This document shows, one piece after another, positions 11,401-20,703 of a stretch of 64,000 nt of DNA. Source of the DNA: Asterias rubens (lineage: Eukaryota; Echinodermata; Asteroidea; Forcipulatida; Asteriidae); the NCBI RefSeq assembly GCF_902459465.1, contig NC_047068.1, forward strand, positions 18,065,195-18,129,194, given 5' to 3'. The translations under genes and the position numbers were made by a program. The number at the start of each line of letters is the position of its first letter. Position 1 is the stretch's first letter. The notes beneath the pieces are model-generated. The model was not told the origin of the DNA, searched no databases, and was given only the letters and a program-made list of their open reading frames with translations.

Positions 11401-14400
11401 TGCGTATTCAAGAGAAGCTCCTACTACAGCATACATGGCATTATATAGTCCTGGATGAAGGACATAAGATCCGTAATCCTGATGCTGCCGTCACTCAAGC
11501 TTGTAAACAGGTAAGGCCTTAGAGCAACAAATTCAAACTCTGGTGTTTCTGATCAGCAGAGTGTGTGTTCCATTTCCCAGCCGTGACACTGGTGTCCTTA
11601 AGCAAGACACTTCACCATTGTTTAGTCCTTAGGATGGGATGTTAAGCCGTTGGTCCAATGTGTTATGTAATGCATGTAAAAGAACCCAGTGCACTTATCG
11701 AAAAGAGAAGGGGTTCGCCCCGGTGTTCCTGGTCTGATCGGCAGCAAATTACGCCACAGCACCTTGTAAAACATTACATGGTGCTATCAGAATTAGGTCT
11801 CATAATTCAAACATAGTCCCACATCTGGCAGGAAATACTGTATGTTACACTGGGTGACGGACATGTGCGCTATATAAGAAGCCACAATTATCATAATTAT
11901 TTCAAAATAACCATCTCAATGGGCTTTACATGAGTGGCCTGGTCGTAGAGCCAATAACATTCCTGTCATCTTTCTCAGCTCCCTGAGTGGTGAGTATATA
12001 CAACCTGGGCAACCGTAGTGCTCCAAAGGCTTTTTCATACAAAATATCAACCTCTACCCTCGTGAAGAGAACCTCTACACCTGGGTGAAGAGAAGCAATT
12101 ATAGTAAAGTATCTTGCTCAAGGAAACAAGTGCCATGACTGGGATTCAAACCCACACTCTGATGAACCACCAGAACTTGAATTCAATGCTCTTCACCACT
12201 CGGCCTCGACATGGTTAAGTGTATTGTCTTGTGCTTACAGGCTATATGAAGTTTGGCCCAGAAATTGAGTCTGGTGCATCAGACCACTCAGCCACATTTA
12301 AATTCCTAAACCCTTTTCTCCAACAGTTTCGTACATGTCATCGGCTGATCCTGTCTGGTTCCCCGATGCAGAATAATCTACGTGAGCTTTGGTCTCTGAT
12401 TGACTTTGTCTTCCCAGGCAAACTGGGGACACTCCCAGTCTTCATGGAGAAGTTCTCTGTTCCCATTACGATAGGAGGCTACTCAAATGCTACTCAAGTA
12501 CAGGTATTTAGTACATTTCATTTCATTTATTCTGGTTGTGAAGCCAACTAAATCGTTATAGACCTTTATCAAGTTGTCGCCATCTTGGTCATGTTTCCTG
12601 TTTCCATAACAGTAATGAATGCTAACATTAATTGCGCAAACATGGCACCAGACTATTATTTCAGCCTCAGTTTGGTTGCAATGGGTTTGAATGGAGTAAA
12701 ATTAAGATGGCTACACCGTGATCAAGGTCTGTACTAGCCGAGCACCCAATCGAGAGAAGACAAGGAAGGAAGTGTCTGTTGTATCAGCATTACAGCAGTG
12801 TCGCTTTGAAGACCTGATAGCAGCAAACAAAAAGGCTGTGAGATGTGCCCAATCTTAGTCAAAAAATTGAATAGTATATAATGGAATCCAAAGAAGATCA
12901 GCATTAGCAGTTTTACTAATGCACCAATGCAGAAATATTTCATAATTATCTCAATTTCTTAAGTGACTGCTGGTAGTTAACACTAAGTCAAGGTATTTTT
13001 TATTTCACTGTTTGCTCCAAAGTGCAATCAATCAATCAATCAGTCAATTAAAGGTCATTTGTAGAGCGCCAAAATCAAGAGTTTGTTCTAAGGCGCTGAG
13101 GCACAGTGCAATGCCCTGGGGGAGTCAAGGTCATTGATATCCTAGACTAGACCATTTCACATATCTGTATTGTCTTTCAAACACAGGTTCAGACAGCCTA
13201 CAAGTGTGCCTCGGTGCTCCGTGACACCATCAACCCATACCTCTTGAGACGACTCAAGGCAGACGTCAAGCAAAACCTGAATCTCCCTAGTAAGAGTGAG
13301 CAGGTCCTATTCTGTCGTCTCTCTGAGGAGCAGATTCAGATCTACAAGGATTACCTCAACTCCAAGGAATGTCAGCTGATTCTGAACAGGGAATATCAGG
13401 TAAAAGTATTGTTTTTTAATTTTGGTGTTGTGTGTGTTTGTGTACTTGTTGGTGTGCCACGGTCTGTTTTATGTGGGCTTAGGTGTACTATTTTTGTCTA
13501 TTGATAATAATGTTTTTATCAATTTTATGAAACTGTAATTTTCAACTTTATATATATTTATATTTATATATAGTTTTAAATGATACCTGTAAGTGGCGGC
13601 TATCCGCTTTTGGATATCAATAATGAATAAATAATAACAAAATTGGTGTGGGTTCAAGATCCTTGACCGAGAGATCCCGAAACCGTTTCACACAAACCTT
13701 CTGATACATGAAACCCAATGGCAAAAAATCAAAGTTTTTTTTACAAAATGTCCAGCTTTCTAAATAAGACTTACAGGGTGTGATGGCCGAGCGGTTTTGA
13801 GCGTTTGATTCAAGGTCTGATGGTAAAGTCATTGGGTGTGTGTTCAAATCCCAGTCATGACACTTGTGTCTTATAATTGCTTCTCTTTACCAAGGGGTAT
13901 ATCGAGTTACTTTGTTTCTTTGCTGTGTTCTGGGAATTTCAGGAATACTATAGAGGATTTTAGGGGTGGGGTACCTTTGAAAAATGAAAATGGCCTCGCC
14001 CTCTCAAAGATGAAACTACATGCCTGTGAGAACTGTGATTTAGATTGACGTATGACCTTTGACCTGTAGTAATAACCTGACCTCACACTCTACACAGGTG
14101 TTTGCAGGTCTGATAACGCTGCGTAAGATCTGCAACCATCCTGACCTGGTGAGCGGCGGTCCGCGCATCATCAAAGGAGACACCAGCCTAGAGGCCGTGC
14201 AGGCAGCGAACGATCCTGCAATGCAGTATGGTTATTGGCAACGCTCCGGGAAGATGATCGTTATTAACTCGTTGCTGAAGCTATGGAGTAAGCAGAACCA
14301 CAGGGTGTTGCTGTTCTCACAGAGTAAACAGGTTAGTGTCCAGGGTTGTCGATTCTGTTTTTGTCTTATCATTTTGTGATTGAACTGGGCTCATTTCATG

Positions 14401-14478
14401 GCTTTCATAACTAAGTATAAGCACTTCCATTGCTTTTTCAGCGCTTGGAAACCTGGTATTAAGCGCTATATAAATGCA

Positions 14479-14575
<97 letters not shown>

Positions 14576-17500
14576 ACATTTATTTCCATCCTGAGAAGAC
14601 AACATTGTGGAGGCACAATCCTATTGAGCCAAGGCTTGTAGTGGAGTGCCTTGAGAAGCAAAAAGAAAAAAGAAAAGAAATACTTAACAAATTAATGAAA
14701 TAGTTACTTAAATAATTAATTAGCACAAGACAAAGATAAACTTATTGGGGACAAATGATCTGACAAGAAAAATGTTGAGATAAGTTATGACCATAGAGTT
14801 ATATATTTAAGAACTAGATGGCACACTGGTGATGCTGCGTGCACAAACGCGATGGGACCGCAAGGAGATGCATGAAACTTGACTGAGCGTTGACCTTGAA
14901 GACTTGAGACATGACATGCACTTGACCTTGGGGACCTTTGAACAAAATCATCCATTGTGACTCTAAAACTTCCTTGAATCATTTATGAAAAGAACCATTA
15001 AAAGCCTTATGTGTTGTACCTCACAAATCCTTCTATAATCACTTGGCTGGAGTGAAGGGTTCAGAAGGACTGAAGGCTGTAAGACCAACTCACATTCACT
15101 TATTACTGAGTCAGGCAATCCAATATTATCCAAGTCCAAACATTGGGATGGAATTACATAGGAGAGCAAGATATTGGAGGACCGAGGCCACCTACATGTA
15201 AAGTCAAAGAGGACATGGGAATGAGGATTTAAGAAAATATTCAGATTGTAATGTTCTTGTTGTTTGTTTCTAAGATGCTGGACATTATTGAGGACTTTGT
15301 GAAGAAAACCTACACCTACATGAGGATGGATGGTACTACTCCAATCTCATCCAGACAGCCTTTGATACAGCAGTATAACAATGTAAGTCAATTCACATTC
15401 TGAATCTTTCACATTCTGTAGCTTTCACATTCTGTAGCTTTTGCATTATGATGCTTTCACATTCTGTAGCTTTCGCATTCTGTAGCTTGTGAAGTTCTAC
15501 TCCCATCTCAACCAAACAGCCTTTAAAACAACAGTATAACATTTTCCATCTCTTAAACAGGACCCATCAATCTTTGTCTTCTTGCTGACCACACGAGTAG
15601 GCGGCCTTGGTGTGAATCTGACCGGAGCTAACCGGGTGGTCATCTTTGACCCTGATTGGAACCCGAGCACGGACACCCAGGCCAGGGAACGGGCGTGGCG
15701 TATTGGCCAGACACGCCAAGTCACTATCTATCGGCTCATCACAGCTGGGGCAATAGAGGAGAAGATTTACCACAGGTACTAATTGCCCCACTGTTTTCTT
15801 TCTTTTATCTGTCCGTCTTTAAAGCGGTGGCACTTAAAAAAAAATTAGCCTAACATCAACAGGCTACAAACGGCCACTTAAAGGTGAGGGCAACAATTAA
15901 CTGCCACCAGGGGCACGTTGCCACCTACTCCTGAGGCTGAAACAGGGTTACCCCCTTCACAGTCTGTAAGGGTGTAGGCATGGATATCATCCACTAGGAT
16001 GCTGCTGACAGAGCTGGGGTTCGGTGACCTAGACTGCTTGGCCACGGCACGCTTAGAATTTAGTTGTTGAATTATTAAACCCTGTATGGTTACTGGGAAG
16101 CCAATAACTAGTGGAACCTTCCCACATTTGTGTACTTCTTTGGGTTACTCCATCACTTAGTGGATGAAGTTGGGGCCTAGATTGCTACAGATTGTCATGG
16201 CCGAGCATCAAATTCAAGTTCTGGTGGTTAAGTCATCGGGGTGTTGGTTCAAAGCCCTGTCCTGACACTTGTGTCCTTATGCAAAAGACACTTCACTATA
16301 ATAGCTTCTCTTCACCCAGGGGTATAAATGGGTACATGTGTTGGTAGAAGTTGATAGTGTAATTGAAAAAGCCTTCAGCAGCTAGCAGCTTTATACTCCC
16401 CAGGGAGCTGAGATGGTTTAATGAATGATTTAAGGCCCAGTGACCAGGGGTAATAATGTGTGACAGACCTGAGCGCAATATAAGAAGCCGTTATTATTAT
16501 TATTATTATTAATGACAAGAGCACTTATGTAAAACACATTGATACATTATTGTAAAATGCACTATATAAGTATTATTACTTTTACAGATGTTCTTTTTTT
16601 AAGTTTAAGATTGTACTTATTATTTTTGCGACAGGCAAATCTTCAAGCAGTTCCTTACCAATCGTGTCTTAAAGGATCCTCGTCAACGTCGCTTCTTCAA
16701 ATCCAACGACCTCTTTGAACTTTTTACCTTGACTTCAGACAGCAACCAGCACGGCACGGAGACCAGCGCCATCTTTGCTGGCGTCGGCTCGGACGTCAAG
16801 GTCCCGACAACTGCCCACAGACCAGCGAGGAAAAAGTCCATCGAGAGGAGAGTCAAGACAGAACTTCAGGGAAGGAAGGAAAGGAATGGAGTAAGGAGGA
16901 TGGAAAACCATGATTCCAAAATGGAAACTGGAGAGGTGAAAAGCGAAATTCAAAATGGTGTTTCGCCGGAAGATATTCCTGGATGCAGCAGGTCTGCGGA
17001 GAATGGTGTTGAATCGGAGGCAGGGATAACTTCAAGGAGTAATGGAAGGCAATCCTTGGATGTAGAGATGGGAGATCAGGCTGGAACGAGTAAAGGGGAG
17101 AAGAGCAATGCTGAGAGAAAGAGAAGGAAAAAGAAAAAGGATGCAAGTAAGTCAAACTTGGACATATTGATAACCATGTTAACCACTTTATGTCGGATAG
17201 CATGTTTATTTTCAAGTCTTTTATGGTCAGACTTGAGGCAGACATTTTGTAACGCTAGGAACAACTAAGGATTTCCATTAATATACCATGGCAGATTATC
17301 AGCCGTGTCTTATGGTCGGGGTCCTTAAAATCACAATGAGTGCCTAATCGGTTACACACAAATCTCGAAAATCACCAAAAAAAATCGCCATTGTTTTTTA
17401 CTAATGTAGGCAAATTTTTGAAACGTGGTCACATGAGCAGGGTAGGTCTCTGTGTTTATCCAGCAATAAACCAATGACAGACAGACGGTGTGTGTAATGG

Positions 17501-20494
17501 TGTGTAACTATTGAGGGATTTATTCAGTGCTATTCTGTCTTTTACAGGGCTTGATGGACATCGTATTGCTCACTTAGCCAAGCACACTGCATATCAACCC
17601 AAGTCGGAACACGGAGAGCCAAAGGATGAACAGAGCGATGCACAGAAAGATGACTATGTCCTCAGCAAACTATTCAAGAAATCAGGTTAGTTTACCTTTA
17701 ACATCAACCAACTCACAACCTACGTTCTTTCTCTCTCAACCTTTGAGCATTGAACAAACACTAAAGCAGGAGACCAAGCCTTCTCCAATGCGGGCCCGGC
17801 CCTGTGGAACTCTCTTTCTGATAGCAAACTCACTTGAATCATACTTATTTATGGGCATTTACATATTTCCTGGAAACTGCTATTGGTATACTATATTACT
17901 AACTTGATGTCATGTGAAACTACCAGATACTTTAATAGATGTTAAATTTGCATTGGGGATAAAGAATATTTCATTTTGGTTTACCGGTATACATCGATGT
18001 ATGTTAGCTCTGTATGCTCAGTACTTTCCCGAGTTCTGTGAAAAGAAATCACAGGCATATTACTCTGATGGGATTCAAAGCCACAACCTTTGCAACTCTA
18101 GAGCAGTGTCAAGATACTTTGTATGCAGAAAATAATCCATGCTAATATGCAGTGAGTTCACAATATCTGTGTCTTGTAAATCCCACTGGGATTTATCCCA
18201 GGGATGAGATTGTTCAGATTTCTGGCTGAATTCAGTCTTTTTTATGTCAGCCTGGTGAAGAAAATCAGACAATATTTTTCACAAAAAAAAAAAAAATCCT
18301 GCTTATTGTCTACTTCTCTAGTGCTTTGGAGACTGTCTCCAAACACTCCTTGAAATCTATAACCCCAGGGGTTACCAAACTGTAGAAATGGCATCATTTC
18401 AACATACCTTTGAATTTGCATCCAAGTTTCAGACTTTTTCGTTAGTAATGACTCTCACCCCTGAAATCCTTTTACTTTGAAGGAGTACACAGCGCCTTGC
18501 AGCATGATAACATCATGGAGGCAGCTAGCCCTGATTATCTACTCGTAGAGGGAGAAGCAGAACGGGTTGCTAGGGATGCCGTCAAGGCCCTCAAAGATTC
18601 CAGACGTCACTGCCATCGAGCCACCTCAGGGTTACCTACATGGACTGGATCTGGAGCCTCTGGAGGCACCACAACCCCGCCTAAGAAGTAAATTGTTGTC
18701 TTTATTTCTGTCATTAATTTGGTTTTTTTAAACAAAAATAAAACTATTTTTTAATCTTATGAACATCTTGATCAGCTCAATGAAATTGGGCCATTTGCTC
18801 GATTTCACAAAGCACTGAGGTTCATCTTAAGATGAGTTCTCAAAATCATCACTCAGGATTTTAGCAACTAAGATTGAAGCACAGTTAATCAATCAATCTT
18901 AGATTTTCGTGAAATTGGCTCCAGAAATATCTTCGTACACCCCTTCTATTGCAATGACTGTACTCTATGTAGGTTCTTTTACCTGCATTTTACAAAACAC
19001 AAGAATTGCAGCATTAGATCCCATCCAAAGTGTTCTTGAAATGTAATGTTTCCTTATTATTTGTTTTCATCCCCAATTAATGTAGGTTTTCACTTTTGTT
19101 TTGTGTTGTGGAAACAGAGAAACAAAAAAAACGTACTAACTGAGATTTGATTTTGTAATGTGTCACTCAATGTTACTGGTGATAGTTCTTTGCAGAATCC
19201 ACGATAAATAACTGGAACGAATTGCCAATTTATTTGTTCTTTTTTAATAATTTATTTTGCTATACAGACCAAGGTTTGGGCAGAAGTCAAACAACAAAGT
19301 AGCTGGTTTGCTCGGTGGCAGTAAGCTGTTACAAGGAAAGATCAAAAAGCAGGTAAAATATTTTATTGTCATTAAGTCTGTTTCTCTTATCTTTATACTG
19401 TGTAGAATGATAGCACAAACAATATATTGCACACTAAATATCCTTGTAGCTAGATGAAGGCGCTTTACAACATAATTATTAAGTAGGATTTGAAACTTTG
19501 CTGGGTGGAAATAAAATATAGTAAAGGTTTGTGGTACCGCCATCTAATTACAACCTTTAAATGAGTTGAGGTGGTTCTGAAAAGAACCATTGGTTTTAAC
19601 TAGATGTTTCGATCGGTATGTTCTGGTCGTCTTCTGGAGAAACCAATTCCTTTCAGAACCACCCCAACTCGTTTAGAGGTTATCATTCCATGATGTTACC
19701 GCAAACCTTTACTGTATAATTATCCCTTTTCATCGGGTATACTACAAGTATACCCGATATGAAAAGGGATAATTATACAGTAAAGGTTTGCGGTAAAACC
19801 ATGTAATGACAATTTTTAAGCCCTTCCTTTAACTTGGTCAACTCCCAGGGACCATACAAACCCTAGCTTAAATTAGTGCTAAGGGTTTTACTCAAAAACA
19901 ACCAGCCTTTTCAGGTTCCCAATTATACTCCTTGGTAAAGAGAAGCAATTACGGTCAAGTACCTTGCTTCAAGTGTCATGATTTGGAATCAAACCCCTCT
20001 TCCAATGATTTAGCAACTGAAACTTGATCAATATTATTATACTTCTGCCATGTATGAAATTAACCTGTTTTTGTTTTGTTTTTGTTTTTACTAAGCAGAA
20101 GCCGATATCTGTCCCAAAGCCAACACACTTCTCCGGTAAGGAGTTGATAGAAACTGCAGCATCACAGAACAGTACCAAGACCACGGCCCTTCCATCTTCA
20201 GGATCCCTCCTAGCTCAGATACGGAAGCGCAACAATGTCTCCGCCACGGATACAGACAATCAGACATCTGTTGTCCTCCCGCAGCATGATCTTCTCGTGG
20301 ACATTCGGGACTTTGTGTCCTTCCAGGCAGAGACCAATGGCCAGGCGACAACGAATGAGATCCTTCACAAGTTCAGGGGAAAGCTTCCATCGAATGATTC
20401 GGCGTTGTTTAAGTCCATGCTGACTGAGATATGTGTGTTCCAGAGAGTGAACGGTGGAGAGGGATTGTGGAAACTCAAGGAGGACTTTCGTTGA
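4655..20494 (+). CDS. ERCC6: ERCC6 / CSB, SWI2/SNF2 DNA-repair ATPase, 20 coding exons
   Basis: CSB is a nuclear SWI2/SNF2 ATPase that recognises stalled RNA polymerase II and starts transcription-coupled repair. Coding exons: 4655-4751, 5073-5466, 5945-6077, 6646-6742, 7133-7789, 8216-8423, 9143-9280, 9908-10060, 10646-10781, 11340-11510, 12327-12503, 13187-13399, 14098-14331, 15275-15382, 15561-15775, 16635-17146, 17548-17685, 18483-18687, 19268-19352, 20099-20494. All boundaries are GT..AG and join in phase to 1488 codons plus TGA, close to the human length of about 1493. The start is the first ATG after an in-frame stop. Visible motifs include DEMGLGKT (about residues 598-605), DEGH (710-713), [24 protein letters not shown] and WRIGQ. 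The C-terminal GGEGLWKLK matches the CSB tail. The gene looks intact and functional. Confidence 0.97.
7890..8112 (+). repeat. tRNA-Leu-like SINE, partial
   Basis: It contains AATCAGCAGAGTGTGGGTTT and GAGTCC (B-box-like), GCAAGACACTT, a degraded GGGTTTTGCCCC hairpin and CAGCACCTTGTAAAATA. It lies in ERCC6 intron 5, about 100 bp past the donor. Confidence 0.7.
8502..8640. repeat. Cluster of AACTGGTTAA / TTAACCAGT motifs in ERCC6 intron 6
   Basis: At least ten overlapping variants of TTAACTGGTTAA, GTTTAACCAGT and AACCGG-type words are packed into about 140 bp in both orientations. They are not an exact tandem array. The motif resembles the Grainyhead/CP2 site (AACCGGTT), but drift of a simple palindromic satellite explains it equally well. 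Confidence 0.6.
9530..9835. repeat. Two SINE fragments in opposite orientation
   Basis: 9530-9680 is a plus-strand tRNA-Leu-like SINE (CTCAAGCTCTGGTGTCTCTG, CATAAAAGAACCCAG). 9690-9835 is a minus-strand SINE with the tail GTGAAGAGAAACAATTATAG and an inverted tRNA-like head ending CTTGGCCGTGACACC. Just upstream, 9306-9450 is a MITE with GATTTCACAAAGACTC and inverted TAGGAAGAG-type arms. Confidence 0.65.
10330..10625 (-). repeat. tRNA-derived SINE, minus strand
   Basis: On the minus strand the head reads TTGGTGTAGTGGTTTC (A box) and CCTGGTTCGAATCCCACCAG (B box), followed by a body with GGGTTTTTAGTCCCTACCTG and TCTGGGTTGGTTTTACCCC. Plus-strand relics of the same body occur at 46290-46420 and 54395-54545. 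Confidence 0.7.
10790..10925 (+). mobile_element. LINE C-terminal relic
   Basis: The plus strand encodes [18 protein letters not shown], resembling the A-x-x-x-WNSLP motif found at the end of many non-LTR retrotransposon proteins. It is short and decayed. It lies directly after the ERCC6 exon 9 donor. Confidence 0.4.
11530..11905 (+). repeat. Near-full-length tRNA-Leu-like SINE
   Basis: Parts in order: CTCTGGTGTTTCTGATCAGC, CCTTAAGCAAGACACTTCAC, GATGTTAAGCCGTTGGTCC, AAAAGAACCCAGTGCACTTA, GGGGTTCGCCCCGGTG, ACAGCACCTTGTAAAAC and a 3' end with GCGCTATATAAGAAGCC. It lies in ERCC6 intron 10. A minus-strand copy of the second SINE type follows at 12055-12215. Confidence 0.8.
13775..13905 (+). repeat. 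tRNA-derived SINE head, second type
   Basis: GTGTGATGGCCGAGCGGTTT is followed by a B-box-like GTGTTCAAATCCCAGTCATG and GACACTTGTGTC, then CTTCTCTTTACCAAGGGGTA. It differs from the first SINE type in its body, which has AGGGGTATAAATGGGTACC when complete. Confidence 0.65.
14480..14575. repeat. ATT microsatellite, about 31 units
   Basis: An almost perfect (ATT)n run follows the tail GCGCTATATAAATGCACA of a MITE or SINE in ERCC6 intron 13. The apparent poly-Ile and poly-Tyr ORFs over it are artefacts. Shorter runs occur at 16492-16512, 48551-48583 and 57162-57187. Confidence 0.97.
15387..15486. repeat. 16-bp minisatellite, about six units
   Basis: The unit is close to GCTTTCACATTCTGTA, repeated head to tail with substitutions such as TTGCATTATGAT. 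It begins just past the ERCC6 exon 14 donor. Confidence 0.85.
16193..16512 (+). repeat. Full-length SINE, second type, ending in ATT repeats
   Basis: It runs from GTCATGGCCGAGCATC, through GTTGGTTCAAAGCCCTGTCC (B-box-like), CACCCAGGGGTATAAATGGG and GAGCTGAGATGG, to GCGCAATATAAGAAGCCG and (TTA)n. A partial body copy lies at 53222-53412. Minus-strand copies lie near 12055-12215, 19926-20035, 30020-30180 and 63880-64000. Confidence 0.75.
17690..17840 (+). mobile_element. LINE C-terminal relic in ERCC6 intron 17
   Basis: The plus strand encodes [19 protein letters not shown], which matches the common tail pattern A-G-P-x-LWNSLP of CR1/L2/RTE-like retrotransposon proteins. Only about 50 codons remain. 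Confidence 0.6.
17990..18462. repeat. Interspersed repeat shared with 40685-41064
   Basis: The two loci share TTCCCGAGTTCTGTGAAAA-type or related starts, GGCTGAATTCAG, GGTGAAGAAAATCAGACAAT, ACTTCTCTAGTGCTTTGGA-like and AGTAATGACTCTCACCCCTG. The first part (17990-18130) also matches 62020-62160, whose minus strand has a B-box-like GGGTTTGAATCCCACC. No protein is encoded. Confidence 0.7.
19495..19800. repeat. Two hairpins sharing one arm (family D)
   Basis: Hairpin 1 pairs TAAAGGTTTGTGGTACCGCC near 19520 with GTTACCGCAAACCTTTAC near 19695. It contains GTTCTGAAAAGAACCATTGG opposite TTCAGAACCACCCCAACTC. Hairpin 2 (19696-19796) has nearly perfect 47-49 nt arms around TACAA, differing by a 2-nt indel. 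The same family occurs at 49240-49480 and, degraded, at 33340-33840, 38890-39250 and 44480-44580. Confidence 0.8.
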
Positions 20495-20496
20495 TG

Positions 20497-20680
20497 TCGG
20501 ACTTTGTGACTTTCCAAGTAGAAACCAACGGCCAGGCGAAAAAAAATAAGACCCTTCACAAAGTTCATGAAAAAGCTTCCGCCGAATGATTCAGCAGTGT
20601 TTAAGTGCATGCTGACTGAGATCTGTGTGAGTAAACGGCGGAGAGGGATTTTGGAAACTCCAGGAGAAGTTCCACTAATG
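20497..20680 (+). pseudogene. Decayed tandem copy of the ERCC6 3' coding end
   Basis: This copies about 20306-20494, the last 60 or so codons of ERCC6, and starts just after the stop. Shared blocks include CGGCCAGGCGA, GACCCTTCACAAAGTTCA versus GATCCTTCACAAGTTCA, AAAGCTTCC, CATGCTGACTGAGAT and GGAGAGGGATT. An extra base in CACAAAGTTCATG shifts the frame and TTCCAGAGA is missing after TGTGTG. It is probably 3' UTR sequence now. Confidence 0.9.
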
Positions 20681-20697
20681 AGGTACATGACTCATTC

Positions 20698-20703
20698 AAT
20701 AAA
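20698..20703 (+). promoter_or_regulatory. ERCC6: Candidate polyadenylation signal for ERCC6
   Basis: AATAAA about 200 bp past the stop codon, just after the duplicated tail. It is the first canonical hexamer downstream of the coding end. Confidence 0.5.

Larger units (their letters stand above)
9143..12503 (+). other. ERCC6: ERCC6 ATPase lobe 1 (exons 7-11)
   Basis: Residues about 529-787. Exon 8 carries the Walker A motif DEMGLGKT after [16 protein letters not shown]. Exon 9 carries motif Ia ([16 protein letters not shown]). Exon 10 carries the Walker B motif [12 protein letters not shown] (DEGH codons at 11454-11465). Exon 11 carries motif III (LSGSPMQNN). All catalytic residues expected of a SWI2/SNF2 ATPase are present. 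Confidence 0.95.
13187..15775 (+). other. ERCC6: ERCC6 ATPase lobe 2 (exons 12-15)
   Basis: Residues about 788-1043. Exon 12 contains [18 protein letters not shown]. Exon 13 contains [15 protein letters not shown] and motif IV ([10 protein letters not shown]). Exon 14 contains [13 protein letters not shown]. Exon 15 contains motifs V and VI ([25 protein letters not shown]). The lobe is complete. Intron 13 carries a long ATT microsatellite. Confidence 0.95.
16635..20494 (+). other. ERCC6: ERCC6 C-terminal region with winged-helix/ubiquitin-binding tail
   Basis: Residues about 1044-1488. Exon 16 begins [20 protein letters not shown] and FELFTLTS, then passes into a variable region with a basic nuclear-localisation-like RKRRKKKK. 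Exons 17-18 retain [13 protein letters not shown] and [14 protein letters not shown]. The last exon encodes [20 protein letters not shown] and ends [13 protein letters not shown]. This corresponds to the CSB C-terminal region, known in vertebrates to bind ubiquitin and to fold partly as a winged helix. Confidence 0.9.

Noticed and set aside
14317..14703. ORFs of poly-isoleucine and poly-tyrosine on opposite strands
   Set aside because: They are translations of the ATT microsatellite and carry no other coding signal.
16735..17264. Minus-strand ORFs of 62-130 codons
   Set aside because: They are antisense to ERCC6 exon 16. The sense frame matches CSB and joins in phase.
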